Below are positions 46,125 to 58,022 of a stretch of DNA of 64,000 nt, in pieces. The stretch is from Dryocosmus kuriphilus (lineage: Eukaryota > Arthropoda > Insecta > Hymenoptera > Cynipidae): contig CM076196.1 of the NCBI GenBank assembly GCA_038277395.1, forward strand, positions 32,443,935 through 32,507,934, given 5' to 3'. The translations under genes and the position numbers were made by a program. Below the pieces are notes generated by a model. That model worked only from the letters and a program-made list of their open reading frames with translations, did not search any database and had not been told where the DNA came from. Position 1 is the stretch's first letter. Every line of letters begins with the position of its first letter.

Positions 46125-48229
46125 TCAGAGTTCCCGCCGTAAGATATTTTATTGTAGTTGTTTGTTTTTGGAAGTTAGCCATGATAGTTTTAAGAAGGTC
46201 CGCACGTTAGGGATCCTGTTCCGATCGCAGGTGAGTCTGCCGTCGCAGGAGTGATAACCCCCATACCTCCCTATATCTAAGTATGGGAGCTTTCCGACTT
46301 TGACAAGGACCGTATCAACTTGTCGTCAGACAAATTACGGTTTCATCCACGTATCCTAACGTCCCCCTTCAAGGCAGTGCGCCACACTGGCATCAATACC
46401 ACGTTGACCCTACAGGCAAATCATTCCACACATCCCTTGCGGGCAGTGTCATCGCTTTGGTGTCCAATGAGGCAGCAGGATTTTTCCCTTACAAGATTTT
46501 TAGTTTTAGTCCGGGTAGTGTTTCTAGGTGGATACGCGCTTAGCCTCGGCTTGGTAGAACCCACCTATTGCGTATGGACGCGAAAGGGTGAATCCTCCCA
46601 AACCATGGCCGTCGTGTACCTATTTTTTACCAATATGGGCTCACCACACCCACGACTGGTTCCTATCGGCTGTCCGCGACTGCTTATCCTTGTATTCGCA
46701 GTTAACCTCAGAAGCTGTTCAACCTCAGGGGCCGTTCCTCTATCCGCAACCTAAGGACGTGCTGGGTAGTGGTGACAAGAAACCACCGAGCAGAAAACGA
46801 CTCTATATAATTTTATTAATAAAACAAGTGTCAAGAAAATTAATGTGGTGGTATAGTCTCAAGTATTACTTATAAAGTAATTAATAGAATCGACAATTAG
46901 GCAACAGCAAAACGCAAATACAATCTTTATAAGAATAATTGAGTATAATTAAGTAGAACTGTAGTAATTCCTAATCGTGAACAAATAATCATTCCTGATA
47001 ATAGGTTGAAGTAAATCTAAGAATTTCTCCATATAGGCAGTCTCTATTCTAATTGACATTAATTAATGAGTGTAGAAGTGAACATACCTAGACGTGCTAA
47101 TGTCACTTTTATGCTAATTTATTCTTACAGCGAGCCGCAGTGCGTCTCTCTCCTGAGTCTCAGAGTTTAAATTGAAATTAAATTGATACTGAACAAAAAT
47201 TAGATTAAAAATTAGTTCCCAAGTAAGACCAGACTGTTTCTCTAAAGCTAGAAAACTCGAGAATTTGGGGTGTAGACTTTCCCACGGTTTTTAAGAATTT
47301 TAAAGAGGAAACGGGACTTGAATTACGCAGCGGCCGCTCTTTTCGAGCGCGACGCTAATGTTTCGTGCGTAGTAATATTCTCCAATCGCACAAGCCTAGA
47401 GTTCTAAATTTCTCAGCCATTTAAAATCTGGTCACGTTCTCGTGACTGTGACCATCATTTTACAACAACTTGAGAATTTACAGAGAATTTTCCCTTCACC
47501 AATATTTTCTTTATCTTTAAACCTTATAATATTTTAAATTGATTTCCAGAAACTATGAAGTGCAATAACGAAAGTTTCATAAAAATGAAACTACACAAAC
47601 GTCAAGTCTCATCGATATTCCATATCAAAATTTATTTATAGACGACGTATTAAATAAAAACATAAAAATTGTGTAATGCAAAAATGTTATATAAGTATTA
47701 TTAGGTCTTTAAATATATATGTTTGAATTATTTTATTATATTTGTATTTTACTTGTACAGAATATTAATTAATGTCTTTTTAAGTACTTAAGTAATATTT
47801 AAATTTATATTTATATTCAATACGCCAATATTACTATTTTAGGTTTTGAAAAATTGGTTTTATTGTTTTCTTACGCAGTTTATTTTATTTTATAACAAGT
47901 TAAAAAAATCTTATGTTCTAATCTAAAGATTTTGAGACCTTTAGGAACTTGTTACTTTTTCACTTGAAGCTCTATAACTGGATCATACAAAGGAATAATA
48001 ACCTCATATGTAACTGTTCGAAGAACAATTATTTTGTTGAGATAGAAACTAGTTTTAACACGTAGAACAGTCCTATGTTAATGAGAAATCTTTAAAGTTC
48101 TAAAACTTAATCTCAAATTTTTAAGAATATTATCACTACTTAAGTTTCACAACTCGATCACATAGAAGTAATAATTAGAATATATTTGTACAAAGTGCTA
48201 GATACCTTTTCAAGATAGGAATGAGATGA
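46125..48229. other. Unassigned sequence after the gap
   Basis: 46125-46810 is richer in GC. A frame at 46588-46800 (PWPSCTYFLPIWAHHTHDWF, then QPQGPFLYPQPKDVLGSGDK) looks more protein-like than the overlapping 46320-46754 frame, but I recognise no family. AATAAA at 46823-46828 could end a transcript. CAG/GTGAGT at 46229 resembles a splice donor. 46850-48229 is AT-rich with a GC-rich patch at 47320-47360 (GCGGCCGC). No gene is claimed. Confidence 0.3.
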
Positions 48230-49504
48230 TGGAATGAGAAGTCCCGAGCCTCACACAGAGATGTCGCCACGAGGATTAAACCATGTATATTTTCATTGAG
48301 AACTAGCCTTTAGAGAGCAACACCTTGAGTTTCGTGGCATTGCGTGCATTAGTTTTCGAATAAGAGCTAATTGTGTCAGACAAGCTTTAGTTTCTCGCGA
48401 ACGATGGAAAGAGACGAGTTTCGGGTTTTAATAAAACATTGTTTTTTAATGGGAAAAAACACCGTCCAGGCCAAGGAGTGGTTCGATAAATGCTATCCAA
48501 CATCCGCACCATCAACTGCAACCGTAAAACGCTGGTTTGCGGACTTCAAACGTGGTTGTACCAGCACCGATGATGCTCAGCGCAGTGGACGGCCCTCTGA
48601 GGTCACCACACCGGAAAACATAAAAAAAATCCATTTGATCGTTTTGAATGATCGGAAAGCGAAGTTGCGTGAAATAGCAGAGGCCATGGGTATATCGATA
48701 GAATGCGTGAGCAACATTTTGCATGAACATTTGGGGATGAAAAAACTGATCGCAAGATGGGTGCCGCGTTTGCTCACACCGGACCAGAAGCAGCAACGTG
48801 TTGAAGATTCCGAGCGCAATTTGGCCTTGTTCCAAAGAAACAAAAAGGACTTTTTGCGTCGATTCGTGACGATGGACGAATCCTGGATTCATTATTACAC
48901 TCCTGTGTCCAACAGACAGTCTGCAGAGTGGTTGGAAGCAGGTAGCAGCCGTTCAAAGACGCAACAGTCGGCCGGGAAAGTTATGGCAAGTGTTTTTTGG
49001 GATGCAAGAGGAATAATCATGATTGAATATTTGGAAAAGGGAAAAACCATCACAGGTGACTACTACGTTGCTCAACTGAATCGTTTAAACGAAGAAATTT
49101 AAAAAAAACGGCCGCACATGGCAAGGAAGAAAGTGCTGTACCACCACGACAACGCACCAGCACATTCATCGATGAAAACGACGGCCAAACTGAGCGAATT
49201 GCGCTACCAATTGGTTAAGCATCCTCCGTATTCACCAGATCTGGCCCCCAGCGACTACCCTTTGTTCCCAAACTTGAAAAGGTTTCTTCAGGGAAAGAAA
49301 TTTTCGTCGAATGCTGAAGTCATGGCCGAAACAGAGGCGTATTTTGAAGGTCTCGATAAATCATTTTTTTCGAAAGGTATCGAAATGTTGGAGGACCGCT
49401 AGAATAAGTGCATTACTTTAAATGGAGAGTATACTGAAGAATAAAAAAGGTTTTAAGGTAAAAAATTAATTTTTTCCTTGTGAGGCTTGGGGCTTCTCAT
49501 TCCA
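48230..49504 (+). mobile_element. Mariner element, complete but decayed
   Basis: TIRs of 26 bp: TGGAATGAGAAGTCCCGAGC... at 48230-48255, and the complement of TGGAATGAGAAGCCCCAAGC... at 49479-49504, differing at two or three positions. The flanking TA expected of mariner is no longer present (TGA before, TG after), consistent with age. Total length 1275 bp is typical. Confidence 0.85.
48404..49443 (+). pseudogene. Mariner transposase (D,D34D) with two in-frame stops
   Basis: ATG at 48404 (MERDEFRVLIKHCFL). A helix-turn-helix region (PSTATVKRWFADFKRG, then RSGRPSEV) is followed by the WVPRLL linker. The catalytic residues are in MDESWIHYY, HHDNAPAHSS and YSPDLAPSDY, with 34 residues between the last two Asp. 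In-frame stops occur at 49100-49102 (after LNEEI) and 49400-49402 (after MLEDR). The reading then continues NKCITLNGEYTEE to TAA at 49441. All three Asp are still present. The TPVSNRQSAEW and SAGKVMASVFWDARG segments resemble irritans-type mariners. Confidence 0.85.
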
Positions 49505-50585
49505 TGCAGTAAAATATCTTCTACAGCTTTGTAGCCTGGATCTTTTTCAACACCGGATTCCCGCTGATCAGATTTTTCGCAGTTGCTGAAACTTTTTTAC
49601 AGACTTACGAATGCATCTTTATTCCAGAGAGTTACAGTACTCAATTTTTTCCCTTTTCGCGTTCTTTTTTTTTACATAGCATCTAATTTCAATTTGTGTG
49701 AAACATATATCAATTTGCCAGCCCTTTCATTTAGCAAACGATTTCTCTTGGTTGTACGCACATTGCCATGTCGACTGAAGATTCTCTCAGTAGCAGCTGT
49801 AGTAGCTGGCATGCCTCATATATATCGACTGCAAATGACCTTAAGACCGTTTGGAAAGAAATTCATCTCCCCCAAGTTCTCGCAACAAGTTTAAAGATGC
49901 TTTTTTGGAAGAAAAGTTTTCCAAACTGACCAGTCTGGTCTTTAAAATCTGCAAGGTCAGTGATCACCTCAACAGTCTCATCAGCATCCTCGCCATATAG
50001 ATAGGAGACCCGATCTTGAATCACTTCGTTCCCTAACAAAGCCTAATTTCTAGTTAACACATGCTTTTTGGTAGACGCATCAGAGTTAGCTACCCGTGTG
50101 ATAAATCGTGGATCCAATTGGTGCGCCGCAAAATGAATTGGTTGTAATAAAAAATCAGCTATTTTTTTCAAACCGTAACTGATTGCTTCCTCCTCTTCAA
50201 TAGGAATATGTGATTCCGGAATTCTTTGTTCAAAGAACGCTTCTATTTCAAAAAATGCCTCTGAAACCAAGCTTAAAGTGCAATCGTCTCCTAATATCGT
50301 TATCCATTTAACGACCGCAGCAACGATTTCATGCAGACTTAATAAACCGCACCAAAAATTTTCATTGAGAATTTTACGTCGTACTTTATCTTCTAAAATA
50401 GCGTCTTCATTTATAGGTAAGGTTTTCAGAGCCTTTATGTTGAATAGCACGCTTTTTACACAAAAAAATTATAGAACCAAATCTTGTCTCTCCGCGCAAT
50501 TTAAGTGAAACTTTTGGTCTTTTAAATGTTTTGGATTTGTAAATTCCAGTTTGTATTTTGACGAATGTTGCTCTTATGACATCAC

Positions 50586-51656
50586 TGTAAGAAATAATCG
50601 TAAATTTCCCATACAAAAATATGGAAATTTTTACATACTTTTGAATATCCCATACCAGAATGGAAATTTTCCGGTAGTAGCACGAAAATTTTCAATACCT
50701 TTCGAGATTCCCATACATCTGTACGGTAAAACTTCCATACAAGTATGGAAGGCTGATGCGCAGCTGTCGCAGGCGCACCCGAGTGAAGCGCGCATGTGCT
50801 GTAGCCATGGTGATTGAAGCAGAACGAAGAGAGTGGGTCTAATGTAGTCATGGCGTCAAACGACTAATGCATAATATTTTCAGTGATTTTATGTAACTTT
50901 TGGTGTTGTGGCAGAAAGAAAAGTGGCATTTCGAATAAAATAAAAGTGAGTGCAACTGTACTTTTGGAGTAAAAGTAGGAGGAAGAAATAAGAGGAACAA
51001 AATTCTTGTAATACGGGGTAAGCTAATTTCATATATATCTGTTATGTAGACAATAAGCGTCAAACTTTGATGAACGCAAATGTAACATGATTTGCAAACG
51101 CAATCATTCTTTTTTTAATTTTTCCAAGGTATTTCAAACAATCAGCTCTAAGGGGGACCAAAAGAGAGGGAGGAATAAGAGGAACATCCATACGGTAAAT
51201 CCTCAAGTCCAGAAATTGATGGAAAGCATAGGAATGGAAGCGGATTTTATTTCTCAAGTTTGATTGTCTGTCAATTGTTAAATTCTTATAGAAGTTGTAC
51301 TATATATTACTTTGTACATTATATTTTACGTAAAATTATATTTTATCTGTAAATCTCACTTCCGTCATTAATTTACCCCTTCTAAAAATTCAGGGTGTGG
51401 GAAAACCCCAATCTACGTATGCAAATTTTTCGATACTGGGATATGCCAAAAATGCCACCCATGTGTGGGAAAAGTCCCATCCATGTATGGAAATTTTACG
51501 ATACTGAGGTATGGGAAAATGTCCATCCTTGTGTGGGAAAACTCCAATCCATGTATGGAAATTTTTCCATACTGAGGTATGGGAAAATTTCCATCCTTGT
51601 ATGGGTTAATTACTTCCAATACATGTATGGGAAATTTACCACAAATTTTTCTTACA
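50586..51656. mobile_element. Foldback element with ~68-bp repeats, inside the hAT gene
   Basis: TGTAAGAAA...GTAAATTTCCCATAC at the left is mirrored by GTATGGGAAATTTACC...TTTCTTACA at the right. The right arm (51390-51630) is a four-unit tandem of ~68 bp, each unit containing CCATGTATGGAAATTTT and TACTGAGGTATGGGAAAA. The left arm (50605-50750) has related units. ATCAC/GTGAT continues the inverse similarity outside the ends, so TSD limits are unclear. The centre (50751-51390) is unique. Short frames over the arms (51395-51661, 51413-51727) are repeat read-through. Confidence 0.75.
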
Positions 51657-52062
51657 TGTGATCCATTGATTTCTTTTACTATTTCTTCAGTACTGACTTC
51701 TAAGTCTTTTAAAGTTTCTCTCTTCATGATGTCGACAATTAGGGAATTTAAATTGTGAGCAGCACAGCTGTAAAGCGCAATGTGTTTGTATTTTTCATTA
51801 ATGATTTTACTCGGACTTTAATCATTGAACTTTCGCTGTCAGTGATCAGTGCTAATATTCTTCCATGTCCAACTTTATCAGTAACCACCAGCATGATCTT
51901 TGCTAAGTATTCCACAGAATAACCTTCATTTTTCGTACACATCGTTTTATATAAAATAGTCTCAGGCGTTGAAATGACAAAGTGAAGGATAGATTTATTT
52001 CTATAAGCAAAAAAAAAACAATATTTTTTTGACAACGTTCATTGTCTTCCTGTTTTACAGTA

Positions 52063-52330
52063 TTAACCCTCAGTTGTCACAAGGGGTATGGCATACCCGA
52101 GCGATTTTTCGTCGGTCTGTACTTTTGCAAACATTTCTTTACACTTACTCGTATTTCTAAATATCTCGAATAATATGCATTTCCGATATTCTAACAAAGA
52201 TATTCATTTTTTTTACTAACGATTAAAAAGAGGTAATTCAAAATTGATCTCGTATATGACTTGGAGTTACGCGTAAACGAGAACTACTCGGGTATGTCCT
52301 ACCCAATGTATTTTTGCATGCATATTTTTT
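52063..52330. mobile_element. Possible piggyBac-type MITE end
   Basis: TTAACCCTCAGTTGTCAC at 52063 has the TTAA-CCC start of piggyBac-like elements. GGTATGGCATACCCGAG just inside is mirrored by CTCGGGTATGTCCTACC near 52288-52304. No GGGTTAA was found on the far side, so the element is truncated or the reading is wrong. It interrupts the hAT relic. Confidence 0.3.
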
Positions 52331-53490
52331 TTAACAATCACAATAATTTCCTTTTATTACTTCAACTATCACACTGTAAAAAAAGTGCTTTTGCATTTCT
52401 CAAACTGCTAAAACTTTTTTTTCAATATTCTCATATTCTGCCTGAAGAAGTTGAGTACCTAATTGATATGCCGTAGGTGGTTTCCACGCAGGTCGAAGTG
52501 CATGAAAAAGCTCCTTCCAGTATTTATTCTCAAAAATCATGAGTGCAGAATCGGAAGAATATACAGCTCTTGCTGCTAGTGTATTAAGTTTTTCTGAAAA
52601 AAAGGTACAGTATTACATTATTTCATTAATAATTTGAGATACATATCAGTTCTAAAAACTTTGAAGATTTTTAAAATATGAAGGAGATTATGAGATTTTA
52701 AAAGCAACTTTAGAATTAATTTAAAAACTTTACAATTAATATCCCGAGATAACTGAAGAGCCTTTCAGTTATTTTAGAAGCTTTCAAGAGGTTTCAAAAT
52801 GAAACTACATAAGACTGTGTTAATAAAAAAAAAGCGGAATAATTATAGTTTCGCACCTGTTCATCTGGAATCATTGAATAAATGTATTTTTTAAAAGAAA
52901 ACGGAAGTTCAGGATGTGCTTCATTATTTTTGTCTTTTATGGATTTGTCTGCGTCCTGTTTGTTCTCATTCCCTTTGCATTTAGGGGAACTTGACAGCTC
53001 TTCCGTAATATCAGAAGTGTTTGAAATGTCTAAAAGTAATAATAAAATTATAATCAGATTAGAAAACAGAAAGTATATAGTTTATCCTTTTGAATATTGA
53101 ATGTAAACACATAACCCTAAAATCAAAACAAACTTATTTTATAAACTTTTGAAACAGACATACCGTTATATAGTAATCTTAATGTCCGAGTTATAATTAT
53201 ATATTAAAAAACATCACATCTTTGTTACGAGATTCTCAGACGAGTTGTAACTTATCTGAGTTTCGACAGAGAATACCTGATTTTTATTTATGTATAGATA
53301 TACCGTTCTAATTGTAGTTTTCACGTCAGATTGTAATTTTACTTTTCCATTTTTCATCTAATAAATAGTTACAGATAGAAAAATATAATTTCTCAGTCGG
53401 TATCAGAAACACTATAGTAACATGATAACCGGCATAAGTTCTAAACAAAGCACAACCTATAAATGAACATATAAATAGAATAGAAGGAAT

Positions 53491-54283
53491 TATTATTATT
53501 ATTATTATTATTATTTCAGATAGGCAGGGTCAATCAAGTCCCATAGCACTGAGGTTAACTAATGTAACTTATTGTACTTTGCCCTTAAAACTAAGCCTCT
53601 CTAAGGAGGCCTCTTTCCTCCATACATGCGTATATCACCGTATATGGAATATCTACGAAATCCTCTGGTTCGCAGAAGTGACTTCAGAAATGCTATAGTA
53701 TGTAATGTGCTGTCTCTTCCCGGAAGCCTCAAATCTCGGGATAATGTCGCCAGATTTTACCTCGGCGATCAACTTGTCGAGAGCCGTTTCTACGGCTATT
53801 GCTTGCTCCTGATTAGGAGTACCGCCATCAGATCGAGACCGTTTGGGGTTCGTTAATGTGACTAATTAAAGTCTCATTACCAGCTGTACCACTCGAGGAA
53901 CTAGGAACCGCATCAACCCCTTGTGGAGTTAAAGGTGATTTATCACCTTCGTTGGTCTCCATCTTCTCAAGAGGAGATGAAGTGTTCATGGCGGGTGTCA
54001 CTGAAGTCACCCATTCAACCCGCTTGTGGGGATGAGGAACTTTTACACTGGAAGGTTGCCCAGTATCCCAGGACACCGTAGGAGTCACCATTCCTTGGTA
54101 AAACTCAGCCTTCGACACGGTGGTTCACGGCTTGGCTTAGGGGCTGATACGGGAACCGAGTGCCACTCTATGTTCGCTGCTTAGTCGAATTCACGCTGAT
54201 ACCCGAACTCTCCTTCTCCTTAGGCAGGAAAATTTAATTCCCCGTTATAAGGAGTAGAAGAGTTCACAAGTCCCATAGAGGAG
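53491..54283 (-). mobile_element. LINE-derived mini-element with 13-bp TSD
   Basis: GAATAGAAGGAAT flanks both sides (53478-53490, 54284-54296). Read on the minus strand the element ends in an (AAT)n tail (53491-53516), the signature of target-primed reverse transcription by an (TAA)n-tailed LINE. A minus-strand frame near its 5' half (54118-53828: MSKAEFYQGMVTPTVSWDTG, Ser/Pro/Thr-rich) looks like the N-terminal part of an ORF1 protein. The element jumps from there to a short 3' end with GGGACTTGATTGACCCTGCC. At 793 bp it lacks reverse transcriptase and must have used one in trans. Confidence 0.7.
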
Positions 54284-54626
54284 GAATAGAAGGAATAAAA
54301 TATAAATAATTACCTGCATTATTTTCTTCACGTGAATTACGGCATGCTTTCTGTATACCTGATCATCCAGAACAAAGCATTTATCGAAAGCAATTGAATG
54401 TTTGAACCGTTACGAAAAAATATTTTTAAATTCTCATATATTCTCGAAGAGCACATTCATCAAAGAAATTCTCGGTCATATTCCCGTGCTGGCGGACATA
54501 TTCTCGGTCACACACTTTCATCAATATATGCATATGTACAGCATGGAGAAATAGTAAGGAGTAGGACACTAAACGCCAATGCGCGCACGAATGGGAAGTG
54601 GTTCCAAGTTTTCCGGACATACTAGA

Positions 54627-54791
54627 GGGGGAGGACGTACGCTAAATGTTACATGTGGTTGCCTTGATCTGAGTGAAATATCTCTGAGAGTTTTTGATTG
54701 GTTGTTAAAAACTCGCCAGTAAAAATATCTCGCAGATATTCCACTCAAAACGAGGCGACCACCTTTAACATTTAGCGTACGTCCTCCCCCC
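54627..54791. mobile_element. Hairpin MITE, ~165 bp
   Basis: GGGGGAGGACGTACGCTAAA at the left is mirrored by TTTAGCGTACGTCCTCCCCC at the right; the inner parts match less well (GAGTGAAATATCTC / GAGATATTCCACTC). TAGA precedes the left end and TCTA follows the right end within a few bases, so the inverted region may be slightly longer. No transposase. Confidence 0.7.
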
Positions 54792-54829
54792 TTTCTAACC
54801 TCGGAAGACCTGCAATCATGGTGAGACAC

Positions 54830-57800
54830 ACAGTAGTTTGGTCTGGTTACTATTACTCCGCGATGTAGTTTATATTTGTCTGATCTTTTAGTAAGTAAAA
54901 TAATTATGCTAATTTATGATTTAACAGTAAAATTCATTCATTGGCGACTACTGTTGGACTTAATTTCTGCCAAAACAGTTGATGTCAATTATTATTTTCT
55001 GAGTAAAAACTTCAAAATCGTCGAAATCTGTTTTTCGTGGATCATGAGGGTGTGACGTCCGAGCTTGGAGTTCAATGTAGATTTGAATATTCTCAGCTGA
55101 GTATGTAATCGAAAAGTCACGTCGATAAGAGGGAGAACTGAAGTCCAGCGACCGTATCAATTGCCTGCGAAGTGACTTCTTCTGTTCAAATGGTGGATCG
55201 TTGCTGAATTAGAACATGGAAATGTTCTCCTGAAAATAATTCTTAGGGATAGGTAGAACACAATAAATTCACTACTATTTTATGAAGATGATAGCACTGT
55301 TTTATTCCTCCTTTTTGGACACTAGCTGGACTCTGTTGTAGAGTCGCAAGCGCAACTCACAATCGCAGTTATTTCGAGTCACACACTCACAATGTTTTAT
55401 ATCGACGAACCCGTGTAATTATTTAACAATAAAAGTTTGTTCTTGTTTATAGTTCACTACTTGATTTTAATACACCATTGATAATTGTAGAAGTTAGTTT
55501 CGCTTCACACTGATTGTCGAAGAAAGGTAAACGAGAAGTTAATTCTCAAAGCAGTTTGGAAAAATTGCTGAGATCCGGAATCCGATTGTATCTGACTGAA
55601 ATCTATATTTGCTCAAAAAATGCGCGGGATCTGCTTTTTATGTTGATAAACCACGCCTAAAGAGGAGAGAATAGCCAATCGCTTTCTAATGGAAGGATCC
55701 CTCTTTCGATTTTTAGCCAATCACGGTTTTTTTTAGATATGTGGTAGGGGTCGTATTCTAAGAAGGAAAGTTTTTCCTGGAGGACATAAATAAGTAATGT
55801 AGTTCGATCTTTTTGACGGAATTCTTGGAAGTTGACCTTGGACATTTTAATTGCTTGGTCGCGACTGGTTGCGGCGCTCGGTCGTGGGAAAGTTTTTGTT
55901 TGTTTAGGGCGGAAATTAGTTATAAAGGTTATAAATCACGGGAGACCGAACGTTTCGAGTTGCAGTACTATTGTATTGTCTTAGCACGTGTTTTGGGGAT
56001 CTTATATTTTCCTGCGATTTTTAGCGGCGTGGCATCAGGGTCACGTCGTAAAAATGGATCGACCCGAGTCGTAAATTAAGGGATTACCCTTCAATGCATC
56101 CGGTGTCCATATCTGGGAGCAATTTAACCGTAGCTTTCGTTTACTTTTCTGAATATAGTTCGATGAGCTTGGTATTTTGAGTTTCTGACATGTGGAAAGA
56201 CTTTAAGGGAACAATGGGTTTTTTATTTAGGTTCTCGAAACTCGGCGTGAGAGTTTTTGGGTTTGGGATGTTTGACCGGGAGAATGAAGGGAAAAGGTTT
56301 TCCGTTTCTAGTTACACATCTGCGACGTACTTTGCTTGGATATAATTTATTACCCTTTTCTTATTTTTCGATAATTCAGGATTTTAATTCAAGGATTTTG
56401 TGTCACTGGTCCCTTATTTTGCGTCTTCCCTAATTTACTTATATTCGAATTTGGCGCTTATCGCTTTACTTCGGCTTAGTCGATATCGTGAGCACCCGCA
56501 TGATCATGTGTTGCGCGTGTGGGGCATATATTGGTGAAGTAGGCATGTGCCTACGTCACAAGAGCAAATAATTTTTTTCTCAATATAAGGATATGTTTCA
56601 GCCTCGTATGAGTAATGGTCAAAAGCATGGAATACGTATCATCCAAACTATTACATACTTTGGAATAAATGTTTTCTTTATATCATAATTTTTAATTCGA
56701 CCCTAAAGTGTTGTCTTGGCAACAACTATCCGCTGGCAACAACTGTACCGCTTACCCTATCAGTCATTCTTGACAGAAAAATCAGTCGTTTTGCCACCGA
56801 GCGCCAACTTTTGTACTACTGTTTGAATCACTTTGATTTTATTGAGTGAATCGGTAAACTTTAACTGGTTATCAGTGATTGAGTTCTTGCTTTTGCAATC
56901 AGTCAAATTTGACTGACAATCAGTTAATTTTAACTGATTCTGATAGAGCGAGTAGGGTTACGATATAATAATAATACTTCTTTACATTGTATGGTTAAAG
57001 GTCAAAAGCGCGGAATATGCAACATCCAAATTATTATTTTGCCTAGGCCACTACTGTCTGCCGAACACTATATACCACCTACCCTATATGGAAGTTTAAA
57101 AGCAGAAGATAGAATTCAGAGTACGTATCTTGGTTTTTGATTGACTAATTTAATTAAACGAGAAATTGACGTGGAAGGCGAAGTGGAGAGTGCGAAAGGG
57201 GTGACACAAAAGACAACGCATGTCTTAAATTCAAATCTTCGAAATTGCAAGTATAAATCATCTATCTCGAAGAGTAATATTTACCCGGATTTCGGAGTAA
57301 AGATTACCTGCAACAAAAATTACCCTGTGCGAGCAATTTTTACCCATAGTTCTCGGGTATGTTTACCTCGAAGGCCTATAGGTAACTTGACTGAAACTGA
57401 CAGCTTTATTTTGTGGTAGACAACTATATTTGCAAAATTAGTGGTTGATTTTCCAGCTAGAGCAAATAATTAGAACAGTTGTGTGATGTTGCGAATCGAA
57501 GCGCTTGCCTCTTTCGCTTGTAAACACTAAAGTTTTGGATTGCTATGCGGAACAAACTCCCAACTCACGGTAATATTTCGTTCTTACCCATGCGAAAACG
57601 TAACAAATGACAGTTTACACACATGCAAACAAGTAAAAAAAGACAGTTTACGCCCTACCGAGAATAATATTATTTATCTTCTATCCATACCAGCAAGTAA
57701 AAGTGTAAACTAACCTGCAACAAAATTTACTCTTGTTTTCTGTGCTAATCTCGGTATCAAAGAAATATAGTTATTTTTCGATATAGCGATAATCTGAAGG

Positions 57801-58021
57801 AAGTAATAAGAATGAAAGAAATGTTTTTTTACAAATTTTATTCTTTGGATGAATTTTTCACTTATGTAACTGAAGTTTTATCATACTTCTCTTAAAATGT
57901 AAATTGAATAAGTGAGATTATCGTGTGATCTCTTGTGAATCATAAAAAATAGTATCTTAGAGATTATGATAAGCTTTAACGGATTCAAATACTCATGAGA
58001 TTACAATACTCAGACGTAAAA
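54830..58021. other. Gene-poor spacer with small palindromes
   Basis: 55300-56350 is richer in GC, with a TATA-like ACATAAATAAG at 55784 but no coding frame I trust (55813-56079 is unsupported). A ~60-bp stretch near 56610 recurs at about 57000 (AATGGTCAAAAGCATGGAATA against AAGGTCAAAAGCGCGGAATA). 56899-56939 holds two palindromes. ACCTGCAACAAAA occurs at 57307 and 57713. These look like old MITE fragments. Confidence 0.35.
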
Positions 58022-58022
58022 C

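Larger units (their letters stand above)
49675..53029 (-). pseudogene. Decayed hAT transposase gene with introns
   Basis: Pieces in order on the minus strand. Exon 53029-52857 (ISNTSDITEELSS, ending MIPDEQ) is bounded by acceptor TTTTAG and donor CAG/GTGCG. An exon starting 52593 after TTTTTTTCAG reads KLNTLAARAVYSSDSALMIF then ENKYWKELFHALRPAWKPP, the N-terminal hAT consensus. 52020-51748 reads SILHFVISTPETILYKT then VGHGRILALITDSESSM, the catalytic Asp region. 51747-51657 reads CAAHNLNSLIVDIMK. 50616-50043 has KLRGETRFGS and HFAAHQLDPRF. 49818-49675 reads MPATTAATERIFSRHG then RNRLLNERAGKLIYVSHKL, the dimerisation domain. A foldback element (50586-51656) splits it and further stops occur, so it is dead. 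Confidence 0.7.

Noticed and set aside
45497..46210. Long frames spanning the N gap (both strands)
   Set aside because: They exist only because N codons are read as unknown residues; the real coding ends at the gap.
46320..46754. 144-codon frame after the gap
   Set aside because: Overlaps a more plausible frame, contains no recognisable domain and has unusual composition; left as unassigned.
48512..48956. Minus-strand frames over the mariner transposase
   Set aside because: Shadows of the plus-strand transposase, which has the catalytic motifs.
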